DNA of 64,000 bases, taken from the NCBI RefSeq assembly GCF_905147365.1, contig NC_056409.1, forward strand, positions 9,119,001 to 9,183,000, given 5' to 3'. Below the pieces are notes generated by a model. The model had not been told where the DNA came from, ran no database searches, and saw only the letters and a list, made by a program, of their open reading frames with translations. This document shows positions 49,101 through 61,371 of this stretch, one piece after another. Position numbers and translations under genes: made by a program. Position 1 is the stretch's first letter. Each line of letters begins with the position of its first letter. Origin of the DNA: Aricia agestis. Its lineage: Eukaryota > Arthropoda > Insecta > Lepidoptera > Lycaenidae.

Positions 49101-52100
49101 CAGTCTAAACTACACTCACTCGGCGCGGTGCAGCAGCAGCGCGTCGAGCTGCGCGGGCGCGGAGTGCGCGAGGTGCACGTAGGCCTCGTGCAGCAGCTCA
49201 GCGGGCAGCGTCCACAGCTCCGCCTGCCGCTCCACCAGCGTGCGCACCACGTCGATCACGTCCGTGCGCTCCGACAACTGCTCCGACCTGAAATACGCGT
49301 GAATGCTTTATAGTGGTTGGGCATAAACGTGTTTGGTAGAAGTTCGCAATCGCACGTGTAATGTCGCCGTGTTGTGCTGTATTAAATCCTAAACTTTTTT
49401 CGTTATTAATGGTTCTTTAAGTATTTCCTAATAATAATAACCAATCACTGAGATTCCGCTACTTAGTGTAAATGTATTGGTAATTGTCTCATAAGCTGGT
49501 CATGGCATGTAATCGGTGGAAGAAAGTAACTCACCCTGCAGCTTCATTCCCTTTATTCTTGTGGAGGATATTGGGCGCGAATATCGTGGCTATATTCGCG
49601 GCGTTCATCATGTTTCCCTCCTTGGAGGCTTGAACGTCGTCCGCGCAGTGCGAGGCGAGGAGGGAGAGGAAGGAGAGCAGCGCGTGCAGCGTGTCCCGGT
49701 GCGCCGCCGGCAGCAGGTGCACCAGCAGCCGCAGCGCCTCCCACTGCAGCTTGGGGTTGCGAATTTCTGAAATGGCAGTCGTCAATTTATAGCCATATAT
49801 CGACAATTTATAGCACAAATACTCGACGGGAATTTGTTTGCACCTGAGTTGTCGTTAAGTGGAATAAACAAAAAAATACAGAAGTTGCAGTAGTCGGAAT
49901 GTTTGATGGAATTAGCCCAACACACGTTCCCGTGCCCGTCTCAAAAATTTGAATAAACCTAAAGCGATGAATTTGCGTGTAAATTTGGGCATGTTGAAAC
50001 TAGGCCCTTGCATCCGGTGTGTATGATTTTTATAAATCACTGTATACAGTATCTTTTAAGCGAAGTAACTACTTAACAAATAATGTGGTGCCTGGGATAC
50101 GAATTTAAATAAATTTATGTCCTTATAGTTGTCCAAGCACATACCTACGATATTCTCGCAACATAGTCGGCCTAGTTCAGAGAAATGAATATTTCAATAC
50201 GTCTGGGACCAACCATATGTATGGTTTCCTCACGATGTTTCCCTACGAGCGTATTGTGTACTTGAGATCAGAAAATGTCTCTTTGGTACACTGGGCATGT
50301 TAGCAGGACCGAGAACCACCATGGTAAATAAATTGATGCTGTCATTTTGTTGACTTACTAGCGGTAAGAATTAAAGCTTAACAAAGACCCATACTTTGTG
50401 TGGATAAGAACGCGGGGTAAAGGTCCCTGCACAGCAGGGGGTCGGGCAGGTCGCGTAGGAACTCCTTGAGCAGCGTAGCCACGTCGTGCGGACACACCGC
50501 CCCGTCCAGCGCCGACTCCACGCCGCTCTCCCACTCCTCTCGAAGCTGAAATTGCAACGTACACGGTACAATGATGAATGTTTTACACGTAAACGAGAAA
50601 ACAAGACGTGTCGTCTGGTGACAGGCGATTGCCACCCATGGTTATTTGAAAATTACACTTGTGACTGCGATGGTGCCGAAGCAAGACTGTTCTACAGAGT
50701 CTTTAGCATAAGTGGGTTAGCAACTAGCTCGATTACATGACACTGATACGACTACAGAGAAATAGTGGAAATAAATTTGGAAGTGAACTATATCGCTTTG
50801 GCTCAGTCGGAATTCTTTAGGCGGAAATACACTAAAAGGTGCCGGAATACTTCATAAGTAACTGACGTAAACGTTGCCGATTAAGACACGATTACATCTT
50901 GCCTCATAACGAGCGACCACTTGCAGAAATGTGCCTTAACAGCACATTCGAGTGGCCCTCGGTAATCGCAATGAGTATTAAATCATCCAATATCTCATTG
51001 ATTGTTTTCTCTGAGTACACAACACTCGCAATAAATCCCGGGCTATCTGGGTCAACGATCATCAACATATAAAACCTGATCTGATGCTAAACATCTAATT
51101 TCGTCGGTCATTTCTCGTACGTATCGATCGTCGATACGTAAACACCGCTCGCTTGATTTACTGCTTTATTTCCTGTCATAGCAACACGTTAAAATGAGTT
51201 TCTAAATCAAGTTCGCACGTACATTGTTTCGTTTGAGTTTACTAAAACAACGCCATGTGTAACTAATATTGTAATATTAGCAGTTCTGCAAGGTTAGATT
51301 GTATGTAATAATCTGCGAATATTATAAACAAGTATACTCGGACGGCCAGGTGGTCTACGAATTCAGTTGCGGGACGTTAACAATTTTTTTCAAGATTGTG
51401 GTTCATATGAAAGAGATATTTCTACTATATTTAAAGTTCAAAGACCGAATCTCTCTCTATCTGGCGAGTAAACTTTCAACTCGCTTCTAGAATCGCAAGG
51501 ACTGTCTTTATTACACCTACCGAGCGAGACAGTGCTCTCGGCCAAGGAAACCGAGTGCTAGGCCGAGGGTATTGTCTTGCCACTCAACTCGGTAGGTGAA
51601 ATCGGGCGAGTTCTTCGCATCACAAGCCTTACCTGTCTAACTCTCTTGATAGACGCCGAGACGCGGAAGAGGCCCCTCGTCCGCAGGCCGTGTCGGCGCA
51701 GGTGGGCCAGGCACGCCGACACTATCTTCGGCACCTTGGGGCACCCCTCGCCGTCCTCCAGCCCCAGACACTCGCCCGAGTCACAGGTATCGCTCTGAAA
51801 TTTTACAATTGATATGTTAAATTAGATGCTTAGCATTTTCATAAGTGTAATAATTACAATTATTCCCATGTTACATAAATCTTTTTTTTAAGAAATATAT
51901 TTAAAAAAATCGCACCTCTCCTACACAAGTACACAGTAAGTACACATCAAGCGGGGATGTTTTTTTTTTCCGCGTCCACCCCACAGTGTGTGTTTTTTTT
52001 AAATATTACGAGTAGGTATTTAAAGATCATTTTTCGATTTAGGGATCCATTTGTAAAATACATAATATTATGAAGTTTTAGAGTGAAAAAAATTTTTAGA

Positions 52101-55100
52101 GTCCAGTGTCCCAACTAAACGGTTGCATCTGGTATCTACCATTATAAAGGTAGATAAAGATGCTGTTTGTATATTTTTATAAACTGTGTCATTGAGTATT
52201 TGAGTCTGTCCGACTGTTGACACATCTTACTCAAGCACCAGCTAGTAAACTTCAGAAACAGAAGCCGTAACAGTTGGCATAAACTATGATGTCGTGTTTT
52301 CACATTATTTATGTAGGAGCGATGTTTACGGGCGACCTCCATATTGAATTATAATCGCTTCCTCTGGGAGTTTCGGGTGGCACTCGCGGGAATCGAGACC
52401 AATAGGTCAAATCTGACGTAGCGCGGCGTCACAATGACGTCACGGGTGTCCGGTTACCTGGCCGGCCTTACAGCGGTTCGTTTTCATTAAGGCCGAGATA
52501 ATTTTATCTTCTGACGCGCACAATATCTCGTGTAAAAATAGGCCGGTAAATTTGGTAGGTTTTCTATATTCGTGTTGAACCCTTCGCCGTTCATGACCCC
52601 TGGTACACTTGACGTGAAGATTTATCAGCTATAAAACGTTTGTTTACCCACAAATCATCGGACTCTACTCGCTTTGAAAGGGCGCTCGTACTATACCGAT
52701 GAACTATGTAACAATTTGCGAATACTCCGTATTTTAAAATAAACAGTATAAATAAAATTTCAAAAAAACTGTACACCGAAACATACAACTATCTTCTCTT
52801 GAAAGTACTTCATATTAGGTATAGCCAAATATATATTCTGTGGTATAGTCGACAGATTATGCTTATATTTATATGTGCGAAACTTTTTTATGATTGATCT
52901 AATACAATAGAGCTCTAAAGTAGAATTTGAAAATTGTAGAAAATCTTCTACAAATAGTCGATAACAGCAAATAGCAGGAACATAAAATTAAGGCCTTGCT
53001 GCAAAAATATTCATCTTTGTGTACGTCGCTAAAAATCATTCATCTCGCATACTAGTCCCTCACTTGTGCCGACTGCCGATCTAAGTCTAATTCTATGTTA
53101 AAATATATAAGATAAAATAAGGAAAGGCATTTTAAACGTTTAGCATTTTATTATGCAGCAAAAGTTTAGCATTTTATTATTAGCATTCGTGGTGTTTTAA
53201 ACAAAATTCTAAGGCGCAACAATAGGATGACTGCCAACAATGGGTAGTTTCCCCATAAGCATTCTGTGTAAATACCTGTAAATACTGTGTATTAATGTGT
53301 TTTTGGAAATCGTTTTAACGAGTCATCAACATAATATTTAACCAAGTATCGATTTTAGCCCAACTTAGTGCCTGTTAGTGTATGTTTAAACTAATTTTAT
53401 AATTTATACGAGTATTGTTAAAAGTTATACACTAAAATATAATATGTTAAATGCTTTACTTCACGCTCAATATATTTATTTGCCAGTTGAAAACAAATCA
53501 TGACATAAATGTTTACGACGCCATAACTCCGTGTTTTGTGGAAAATCGAGAAGCTCGCCGATAACCGCCGGAAAATGCTATTATTCAATTAAGACTTGTA
53601 TATATTTGTACCAAAACTAAAATTTCACGTACAATATGCTTACGTTGTTATTTTAGTTCGATTTGTTTGTAAGTTTTAAGTCCTTACTCTTTCCGTGTGG
53701 AATCTCATCTGACAAAGTTGCTGAAGAGTAAGGTATTTTTTTTTGATGCGCTGGGAAACCCTTTATGGGTGCCCCTATGTTGGACTCCCGACGAGAGCGT
53801 CGGGCTTACCCACTATAACCACCTGCGGTCTGCCTTCAGCCGTATGCGGAGGGATGTCCTGGATCTGTCTAACACATGACTCCCTCCACGACCGGCCGGT
53901 CTACCTCAAAAGGAACCAGATTTCCACCAAAGTTAGGGAACGCTCCGGCAAACTGAAGCATTCCCCTCAGCGACGGGACTAGTTAAGCCGGGCCCCACCT
54001 TTGCCCCGCGACCTCCTCTCTGAAACGAGGAGGTGCAGCCCGGCAAAGAACCTTGCAACCAGCTCCCACGGCGGTTCACCCGCCAGGGCAGTATCTGCTG
54101 CCCAAGACTAGGTTAGAAGTCGAGCGTTTAAACTTGCGTTTTCTATGTTTTAACCGATTCTAAAGACAGATGCACCTAAAACATCCTACATTCTTCATCC
54201 TACAAATATTATAAAGGCGAAAGAATTTGTTTGGATGTATGGATATATGGATGTTTGTTACTCTTTCACGCAAACACTACTGAACGGATTTTAATGAAAC
54301 TTTACAATTATATAGCTTATACATCAGAATAACACAAAGGCTACAATTTTAATCGACTTTCTAAATGGAGGAGGTGTTATGTTCATTTTTTTATGTTCAA
54401 CGATTACACCGCCGTTTGTTAACCGATTTTCAAAATTTTTCTTTTGGTATATAGGGGATCATCCCAATTTGGTATTATATTCACAAAAGTGGTGATCTGA
54501 TGAAGGATCCATAAGTAATCGAAAGAACTCCTCAAAGTTTAAAGGGAAACATGTGGTGACTTCGGTTTAGTGAGAAGTATTATATGATGATAAGCATATG
54601 CTACCAGCAAGTAAGATTTTGCACCGAGGTATACCTGGTATACCGTTGTGGCGGTACCCACAATTCGCCTAACATTTCTGCATCGCGCTATCGAAGTTTT
54701 CTGAGCGCGTCAGTATATATACGACAGCTGAGATGTATCACGTGGGCTCCGGCCTGACCGAGCATAACACCTCGCTCGGTCGGAAGATCTTCCTTTGTGG
54801 CCTCCACGTCATATTCCCACATTGGTGACCCTCGACAGAACACGCCTCCTTCATCATCATCACTCCCCTCCCATCCGCACCGCGCCAGCCAGCATCGCCT
54901 CATCGGGTACCTCGTCCACTAGCCGCAATGTACCGCGGCCTGGGCGACTCCGCATCGGCATCATCGGGCTTTCTCACTACACCGACCGGTCAGCAAGCAG
55001 AGCACATCTCTCCTGGTCAGCACGTAGCATCGGCCCCGCACGGCAGCTTATCCGACTCACTGGATCCCGTGCAGCAGCTTACAGTTCCGACTCACTGGGA

Positions 55101-58100
55101 CTCACTGCAACAGTTCCGACTCACTGGAACTCACTGGCACTGGCGACTCAAGCGACAAGACTTCAAGATTCGACCTCCGGTCTTCGGGGGGGAGTGATGT
55201 GGCGGTACCCACAATTCGCCTAACATTTCTGCATCGCGCTATCGAAGTTTTCTGAGCGCGTCAGTATATATACGACAGCTGAGATGTATCACGTGGGCTC
55301 CGGCCTGACCTGACCTGGTCGGAAGATCTTCCTTTGTGGCCTCCACGTCATATTCCCACACCGTGATTCGGAAGGTGCTGAGAGAACTCCTGATTCTTTG
55401 AAGATACAAGATTGGGAGTTTTGGCGTTGTTTTAAGAACAAAAAAGCATATTATGCTACTATGCAAATTACATTCATCATCATCATCATCACTACCATCT
55501 TTTACCATGCATCGTCTCATTATTATAAGCCTATTATGACCCTGTTATTAGTACTTTTCATAGTCTTTTAGATCGAGACTCGAGTTTGTCAAACGATAAT
55601 TTAAAAAAATCTATACTTAATATTGTAAACCTGAAGAGTATGTTTGCTTGAACGCGCTAATCTCATTTACAGGTCCTTATTATATTAGTGCTTATTTCAG
55701 TGTTTGATAGCTCATTTATTGAGTAAGGCTATAGGCTATATTATATTATCAAGCTAAGACTAATACGACCGAAGAAACTCAGGAAAACATGGGAAAAACG
55801 GGGGGAATATTAGAAAGGGTTTATCTCACGACCTACTGCAGCAATTTTTAAGGCAATATTTGGCACAGATATAGAATAGACCACGTGAAGTTAATATAGT
55901 TATTTTTTATGGGAAAATGTACGGTTTCCGTAAAATTCCTAATTTACGCGGGCAAAGCCGCGCCGGACATCTAGTATTATATATTTAGGTGTATCGAAGG
56001 TTACAATGAATATGGTCAAGTGATGGCATTACACACAGAAACGGAAACAGACTTTAAATAAATAACCTCCTCCTTTTTGGAAGTCGGTTAAAAAGTCAAA
56101 TGTTGGTGAAAGTTTTTCATTAGAAAGCTAATGCCGTTTCTTGTGTAACTTAAAGTGTCTCCACAATCGCACGATTTGTGGATGGGTCCAGGTGTGAGAA
56201 ACGTGTCTTGGCGAGTACCACGAGACTATTTCTGATCCGAAACACCGAATGCCAATTGGTCATAATCCAGTTTAGCGAGACCCCTCGTTTCCTTCCCCGT
56301 TTTATATATCGCTACGTTTTCACCCGCTCCCTGAGTTCATTTTAAAGTGGCACTTCAGTAGACTGGGTATTATGACGTACTAATAATTTATTGATCTTGA
56401 TAAAATGCTCGTGATTTATTGAAGACACTTCATCGGCTGGTATTGATGAAGATATCGCCGTCAGAATGAAAGTTCCACCACGTTTAAGCAGAGTTCATAG
56501 TCAAAAATGTTGTTAAATGTTTCGAACAACATTTTGATCTCGTTGCTCTTAATATTTGGATGCACGGTTAACGCCCACCTTAATATGACACGAATATTTT
56601 AGAAAACATTTTCCAACGATTGAACAATCGGCTGATTTGTTTAGCAGCATGCATTAAGATTGTACCTACCCGTACTTATAAGACTTCTTTGATAATCACA
56701 ACAAATAAATGTTAAACCAGGCCTGATAAACGGTGAATAGTTATAATAATAGTTATTGATAACTGATAAGAAACACATAATTTCAGTCGGCGTAATCAGA
56801 AATCAGCACAAGTTTCCCCACGTTGCTGTTCATTCTACAGTGTTGGTACAACTGCGGCTAATCGCGAAACCGCAACAGCCACTATATTAAAACTACTAAT
56901 AAATCGATTTTTAGAGCTCCAGTCTTGTTAAAACACTGTTGATTGATAGTTAGCATATGTTCGGCGAAGAATCGGAGTTCCTCGCCGCTCGGATTAACTG
57001 CTACCTTGATACTGTCCTTGCTTTATAAATATTCCAACATAATTAAAGTTTGTGTAAAGAGATTGGGCAGGAATACGTCATAAGTCATAACAAAGCCATT
57101 ACCTACACAAATACACGGTCACTACGGGGTGCGTGTACAGGATGTAATTTTTTAACGCTACTGGGTTGTGAAGCGATTTATGATTAACTTCTGTTCGTTA
57201 ATTATGGTGTAGTAGATGATTAATTGCACAATCGACAGGTTAAAAATTAAGAGGTAAGACACGAATGTTTTCTAGAAAGTGTAAAGAATTACTTATTGAT
57301 GGGAAATTATAATGTGTAAACATCTCGATGGAGATTATAATGTGTAGTGGACACCGACATATTTATTTCGTAATGTTAAACAAAAGTAGATGACTTTTAA
57401 CTCCTCCCGTCTGGACTAGGAAAAAAGAAGGCCAGCAGCAGGTGCTAGCGAAAACTGACACAAATTCTCTTCCCAGGTCCTCCTTCGACCCCCGAAAATA
57501 CTGTGTTTAGTAGTGTGCAAGCAATTTAGACCGCAACATTTGTATGGATTAGACAGATTTGCAAGTCGTCTCACGCAATTAAAATCTGTCAATTCAGTAC
57601 ACATTTGAAATGCGTTCCGTTGCGGTCTGAATTGACTCTTTATAGTTTATTTTATACGCATAGTAGTAGTATGCGTTTTACATGCCTTCGCTTTTTCGCA
57701 TGCACAAATGTATTGAACAGCGCTGATGCGGACGAGATCGACGCCTGCGACGGCCGGCGTTTGTTCATAGTGGGATGTTGCGGATCCCGATTTTTTCACA
57801 TCCGCGGATGCGAATGCGGATTCGGATTTTTAGAGGTTCACATGCGCGGATACGGATGCGGATGTTTCGGATCCTACATAAATATAGTTTATAAAATGAA
57901 AAAGTATTACTTATTTTAATTTTTATTAATGTGTTACAAAATAATTGTACAGGTTCCCTAGATCAAATTTTTTCAAGCTAATTTTTCGTGAGTAGCTTCA
58001 TTTTGAAATGTATTTTGAATAGAACAATCCATATTTTAGGATCATCAAATCGAAATATTAAATCATATTTATCTCTGTTAGCTACCACTTTTGCAGAGGA

Positions 58101-60148
58101 AAATTATGCTTACGAAAAATTACCTTGATAGTAATAAAAAAAATTGTTCTAGGGAACTTATGTATTAAAGAGATAATAATTTGTAAATGAAAATTACATA
58201 AATTCCCCTGTATTAACCACTACATTATCTATTCTGTGCCTCTACCACTTTTTTGTTAGTAAGTACACGAAGTAATAAATAGGAGCTTATAGCATTATAT
58301 TTAAATTATTAAATAGTAATAATACCGCTTTTTAAGCACAAACAAAAACATAGTGATTAATTTACACAAGACAATTGATGCACCACAATAAACGCATCGG
58401 ATCCTGTCACCGTTTTTAGGGTTCTGGGTGCCGAGTGTGAATTTTTTGTTTGACATTCGATTGTGAACGCGTTTGGCGTTTACTAAAATTTTGTATGGGA
58501 TTACTCACTGGGCTGGGCTCACTCCCGTGAGCATTGCTAGGTGGTGCTGTACAAATTCCATACAAAATCTTAGTAAATGCCAAACGCGTTTACGATCGAA
58601 TGTCAAACAAAAAACTCACATTCGGCACTCCATAATCAACAAGGGACCCTTATATTTTCGGTCTATCTGTCCGTCTGTCTGTATCTTTTTCCGCGGTTTC
58701 GCTCAGAGAATAGCCTACAAAGCCGAAATTCGGCATGAATGCACATACATATAAACGATGTCGACAGAAATGTATACAGCATGACTGGTGAGACATGTTC
58801 AATACTCGAAGACGTGATATTTGGCTATTATATTAGTTGAAAAAAATTATAACAATTGATCACTGAGTAAATGTATCTTAAAGTTATTAGTAGTAATTGT
58901 GCGTGGCGGATACGCACTTGGCCGGCTTTTTCGCTCCCATTGGTCATTTGTCACGCGTAAACGGCACGCGCCATTCACAGACCCTGCCGCTTTTTTTCTT
59001 GTTACAACTCGTATGACATCCGCATCCGCATAAAAATCCGCATTGATTTAATGCGGATGCGGATGCAGATGCGGATGTCCAAATATATGCGGATGCGGAT
59101 ATTCGCGACATCCCTGAACGCCCGCCACGAACAAACGTATGAAGTCACTTCATACGTTTGTTCGTGGCGGGCGTCCGCCTTAGCTATCAGAGACCAACAA
59201 ATCGGAGACAAAATCCTACTTAATATTATAAAGGCGAAAGTTTGTTTGGATGTATGGATGTATGGATGTTTGTTACTCTTTCACGCAAAAACTACTAAAC
59301 GAATTTTAATTAAACTTTACAATATCCTACTAATATTATAAAGGCGAAAGTTTGTTTGGATGTATGAATGTTTGTTACTTTTCACGCAAAAACAACTAAA
59401 CGTATTTTAATGAAACTTTACAATAATATACCTTATACATCAGAATAACACATAGGCTACCCGCTACAATTTTACCCGACTTTCGATATGGAGGAGGTCT
59501 TATGTTTGTTTTTTATCTTTAACGATTACTCCTTCGTTTGTGAACCGATTTTCAAAATTTTTATTTTGGTATAAAGGTAATTATCCCAATTTGGTACCAT
59601 ATTCATAAAAGTGGTGACCTGATGAAGCGATCCAAAAGTAATCGAGGAAACTCCTCAAAATATATATGGAAACATATTGTGGTGACTTCGGTTTCGTGAG
59701 CAGTATTCTAAGCATAATTATGCTAACAACAAGTGAGATTTTATACCATGGTTTGGAATGTGCTGAGAGAACTTCTGACTCTTTATAGATACAAGTTTGG
59801 GAGTTTCGACGTTGTTATGGGAACGCAAAAGTTACTTGCTACACACTACTAAACACAGCACTCTCGAGGATCGTAGGGGGGCCTAAGTAGTTAATTTTTG
59901 CCAGTCCGCCAACATCACGCAGTATCTTCTAGTGCCCTGTGGACGCTTCTGTAATTTGCCGTGACCCGGCCAGATTTTACCGTCACGGTAGTACTGAGTA
60001 TGAAGTGTTTAAAGGCTTACATCATCCCCCTTCTCGAGTCCCGAGAGCGAGGCGAGCGAGACCCGGGACCCGCCGTGCTGTCTCCGCAGCGCCCGCTCCG
60101 CCTCCACGCACTGCGTCAGCGGCACACCGAACACGCTGCCCGAACACT
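46128..60148 (-). CDS. RhoGAP protein of the ARHGAP6/36 type, nine exons, 5' end missing
   Basis: Exons in transcript order are 60148-60021, 51794-51633, 50545-50395, 49766-49535, 49287-49120, 47854-47717, 47612-47558, 47203-46995 and 46398-46128; borders are GT-AG, phases agree, and they join to about 504 residues ending in TGA. The RhoGAP domain runs from KVPKIVSACLAHLRRHGLRT in exon 2 through exon 4. The catalytic arginine lies in GLFRVSAS, followed by IKRVRQLREEWESG, LLKEFLRDLPDPLL and NAANIATIFAPNILH. The order and wording match ARHGAP6 more closely than other RhoGAP families I know, including the SVFGVPL segment before the domain. The protein would speed GTP hydrolysis by Rho-type GTPases. 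The tail is Ser/Pro-rich, then highly charged Arg/Glu. The first visible exon begins mid-codon, so earlier exons lie above 60.15 kb or outside the window. The 8.2 kb first visible intron holds nested transposons. Confidence 0.9.
46651..46833. mobile_element. Foldback MITE in the last RhoGAP intron
   Basis: GCATGGCTACAGTAGAAATG and GAGATAAACTGAAGGTACC at the left are mirrored by GATACCTTCAGTTTATCTCC and CATTTCTACTGTGGCCATGC at the right around a GCGGCTAGCCGC centre. A half-copy is visible at about 31150-31255 (CACCTTCAGTTTATCTCG). Confidence 0.75.
47264..47396. mobile_element. Short MITE in a RhoGAP intron
   Basis: AGTGAGAGTGGCAATGTGCG at the left pairs with GCGCACTTTGCCACACTCACT at the right. 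It lies 60 bases upstream of the exon ending the Ser/Pro-rich tail. Confidence 0.6.
48025..49105. mobile_element. Harbinger-like DNA element beside a RhoGAP splice donor
   Basis: About 22-bp inverted ends (GGCCGGCCATAGACGGACCG at the left, the partial complement ending CCGTCTACGGCCAGTC at the right) are bordered by TAA on both sides (48022-48024, 49106-49108). Inside, a minus-strand frame at 48021-48281 reads FNKRWAQASRKKDKFHGK, wording I associate with insect transposon-encoded proteins. The right end is only 14 bases from the end of the RhoGAP exon at 49120. Confidence 0.7.
51795..54197. other. Start of the long RhoGAP intron
   Basis: No exon was found. Around 52380-52530 the sequence is GC-richer and contains the palindrome TGACGTCA (52435-52442). 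At about 53700-54110 there is a GC-rich, repeat-like block (CTGCGGTCTGCCTTCAGCCG, AGCCGGGCCCCACCTTTGCC) that I could not classify. Confidence 0.45.
54198..55974 (+). mobile_element. Helitron-like element hosting an LTR element
   Basis: It opens TCCTACAAATATTATAAA after an A and closes with a GC hairpin (GCGGGCAAAGCCGC), a short spacer and CTAG followed by T, the Helitron signature of 5' TC, 3' CTRR and insertion between A and T. The interior contains the standard lepidopteran wording CTGAACGGATTTTAATGAAA. It encodes no Rep/helicase and is non-autonomous. A TRIM-like LTR element is inserted at 54647-55360. It lies within the RhoGAP first visible intron. Confidence 0.75.
54647..55360 (+). mobile_element. 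TRIM-like non-autonomous LTR element, 714 bp
   Basis: Two direct repeats, 54647-54821 and 55198-55360, both begin TGTGGCGGTACCC and end ATATTCCCACA, as LTRs with TG...CA ends do. The target copy CCGT flanks both sides (54643-54646, 55361-55364). A primer-site-like TTGGTGACCC follows the first LTR, and a purine tract (GGGGGGGAG, about 55186-55194) precedes the second. The 376-bp interior is GC-rich, with repeated GTTCCGACTCACTGG words, and is too short for gag-pol; the reading frames in it are not recognisable proteins. The related Helitron copy at 59.7 kb lacks this insert. Confidence 0.85.
57527..57630. mobile_element. Short MITE with TAGACCGCAAC ends
   Basis: TAGACCGCAAC at the left and GTTGCGGTCTGA at the right are inverted, with inner ACAGATTTGCAAG / AATCTGTCAATT words partly pairing. 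Confidence 0.55.
57767..59116. mobile_element. hAT-like element with GCGGAT-rich ends
   Basis: The left side opens GTGGGATGTTGCGGAT and the right side closes with the partial complement ATTCGCGACATCCCTG. Both ends carry runs of the hexamer GCGGAT (57779-57870, 59018-59100). The 1.35-kb body is AT-rich and non-coding and contains a nested GGGTTCCGT-family repeat, which itself carries a MITE at 58428-58628. A target duplication was not seen. It lies in the long RhoGAP intron. Confidence 0.55.
58428..58628. mobile_element. Foldback MITE nested in a GGGTTC repeat
   Basis: The ends GTGCCGAGTGTGA...TCACATTCGGCAC continue into arms of about 70 bp (TTTGTTTGACATTCGATTGT and GCGTTTGGC pair with their complements). 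It splits a GGGTTC repeat whose second half resumes with AAGGGACCCTTAT. Confidence 0.7.
59118..59174. repeat. Perfect 27-bp-stem hairpin, 3-base loop
   Basis: Arms 59118-59144 (ACGCCCGCCACGAACAAACG onward) and 59148-59174 are exact reverse complements around TCA. It starts at the right end of the GCGGAT-rich hAT-like element. Confidence 0.9.
59214..59835 (+). mobile_element. Two tandem Helitron 5' ends, 3' truncated
   Basis: A 111-bp copy starting TCCTACTTAATATTATAAA (59214-59324) is followed directly by a second start, TCCTACTAATATTATAAA, at 59325. The second copy matches the 54.2-kb Helitron, without its LTR insert, to about 59835, after which similarity fades. No CTRR end is seen for either. 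Confidence 0.65.
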
Positions 60149-61371
60149 CTGGAAAGCACACGCTACTTAAAGGCATAATCACAATCATGGATGTACTTTT
60201 TCAACTTACTTTCAAACAACATCTAGAAAACAATAAACTAATATTTTAATTTTACATAAAATTCCAATTTAAAATTGCATTTTTTATGACTTTCGTTTGA
60301 TGAGTGATGAGTCTAGAAAGAAGACATAAGGAAAATGTTCCCTACATTTCCCTTAAGAGCGGGCTGCCAAATTTTGCTGTGTTTTCTAATAAGTATGACG
60401 ATCCCGAAAGACGATTGACTTAAATGAAATTGAGATTTATTTAATCATTGTATATTTATCTGATATTTGCCTAACGGAAAACATGATTCACTTATTTTGA
60501 CTCGATAGTTTTATTTTTCGAAATTATGAATCTTTCTGGGCTTTTCAACAAATATCTGTTACACTTATTGAGTTACTATCATTAAATAACTTGCACTACT
60601 ATAATCACACACTTTATAAAATAATGGCTAAAGAAAATATTAGTATTGTATTTAATTTTTAAGTACATCATTTTTGGGTCACAGTTTTGGGACTTACGAC
60701 CTTTACTTTCGTGCTATAATGCGGTAACCGTTTTAACGCGATATTGTTTACTTTGTATAAGCTGCAGCGCAAAGTACAATCCTTGCGGGTACGATTCATG
60801 GAATCATTATGTCATGATTGGAGGATAGCGGGGCTAGCGTGCTTTGATATTTTTGGCAGCAGGCTCTTAAGTTATCTAATGAAGACCTATGAATATAATT
60901 TAACTGTTGGCTTACAGATTTAGTAATTTTTGGCATACAAGACTATGATCAGGGAGGTTTCCCAGTTTCGGAGAGAGGAGAAACCTAGGTTCTGCTAGGC
61001 TCAGACTGCCCCGAGCAGCCAGCATCGCGGAAGGCGGATCTCTTACAACATCGTGACGCGTGTATTTCCCCATTGTGAGTCCAGTATAGCTCGCTGCGAA
61101 TAGCCGGACCGAAATAGCGCGGCCTTTCGAGTATTATCATTTATATACGAGGAATGAGTACACGACTTTAAGAAAACATCTTCACATTTTGCCGGTTTAA
61201 TAATATATTTGGATCGCAAATATTTAAACACCACCTGTTGGTGTCCAAAATATTTACGTGTATATTGCACTTTTATTTATAACGTTCTATTATTGTAATA
61301 CCGCTATAGTTTGATTTAATAACCCTGTGCTAGTGATTCGTTTTATTTGTCTTTTAACTTTATAATATTAA

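Noticed and set aside
54795..55223. 142-codon frame
   Set aside because: It lies inside the TRIM-like LTR element, is biased by repeated words and resembles no gag or pol domain.
60945..61040. Further 5' RhoGAP exon
   Set aside because: The open frame and a GT are present, but the splice phase does not supply the single base needed by the exon at 60148, and no similarity supports it.
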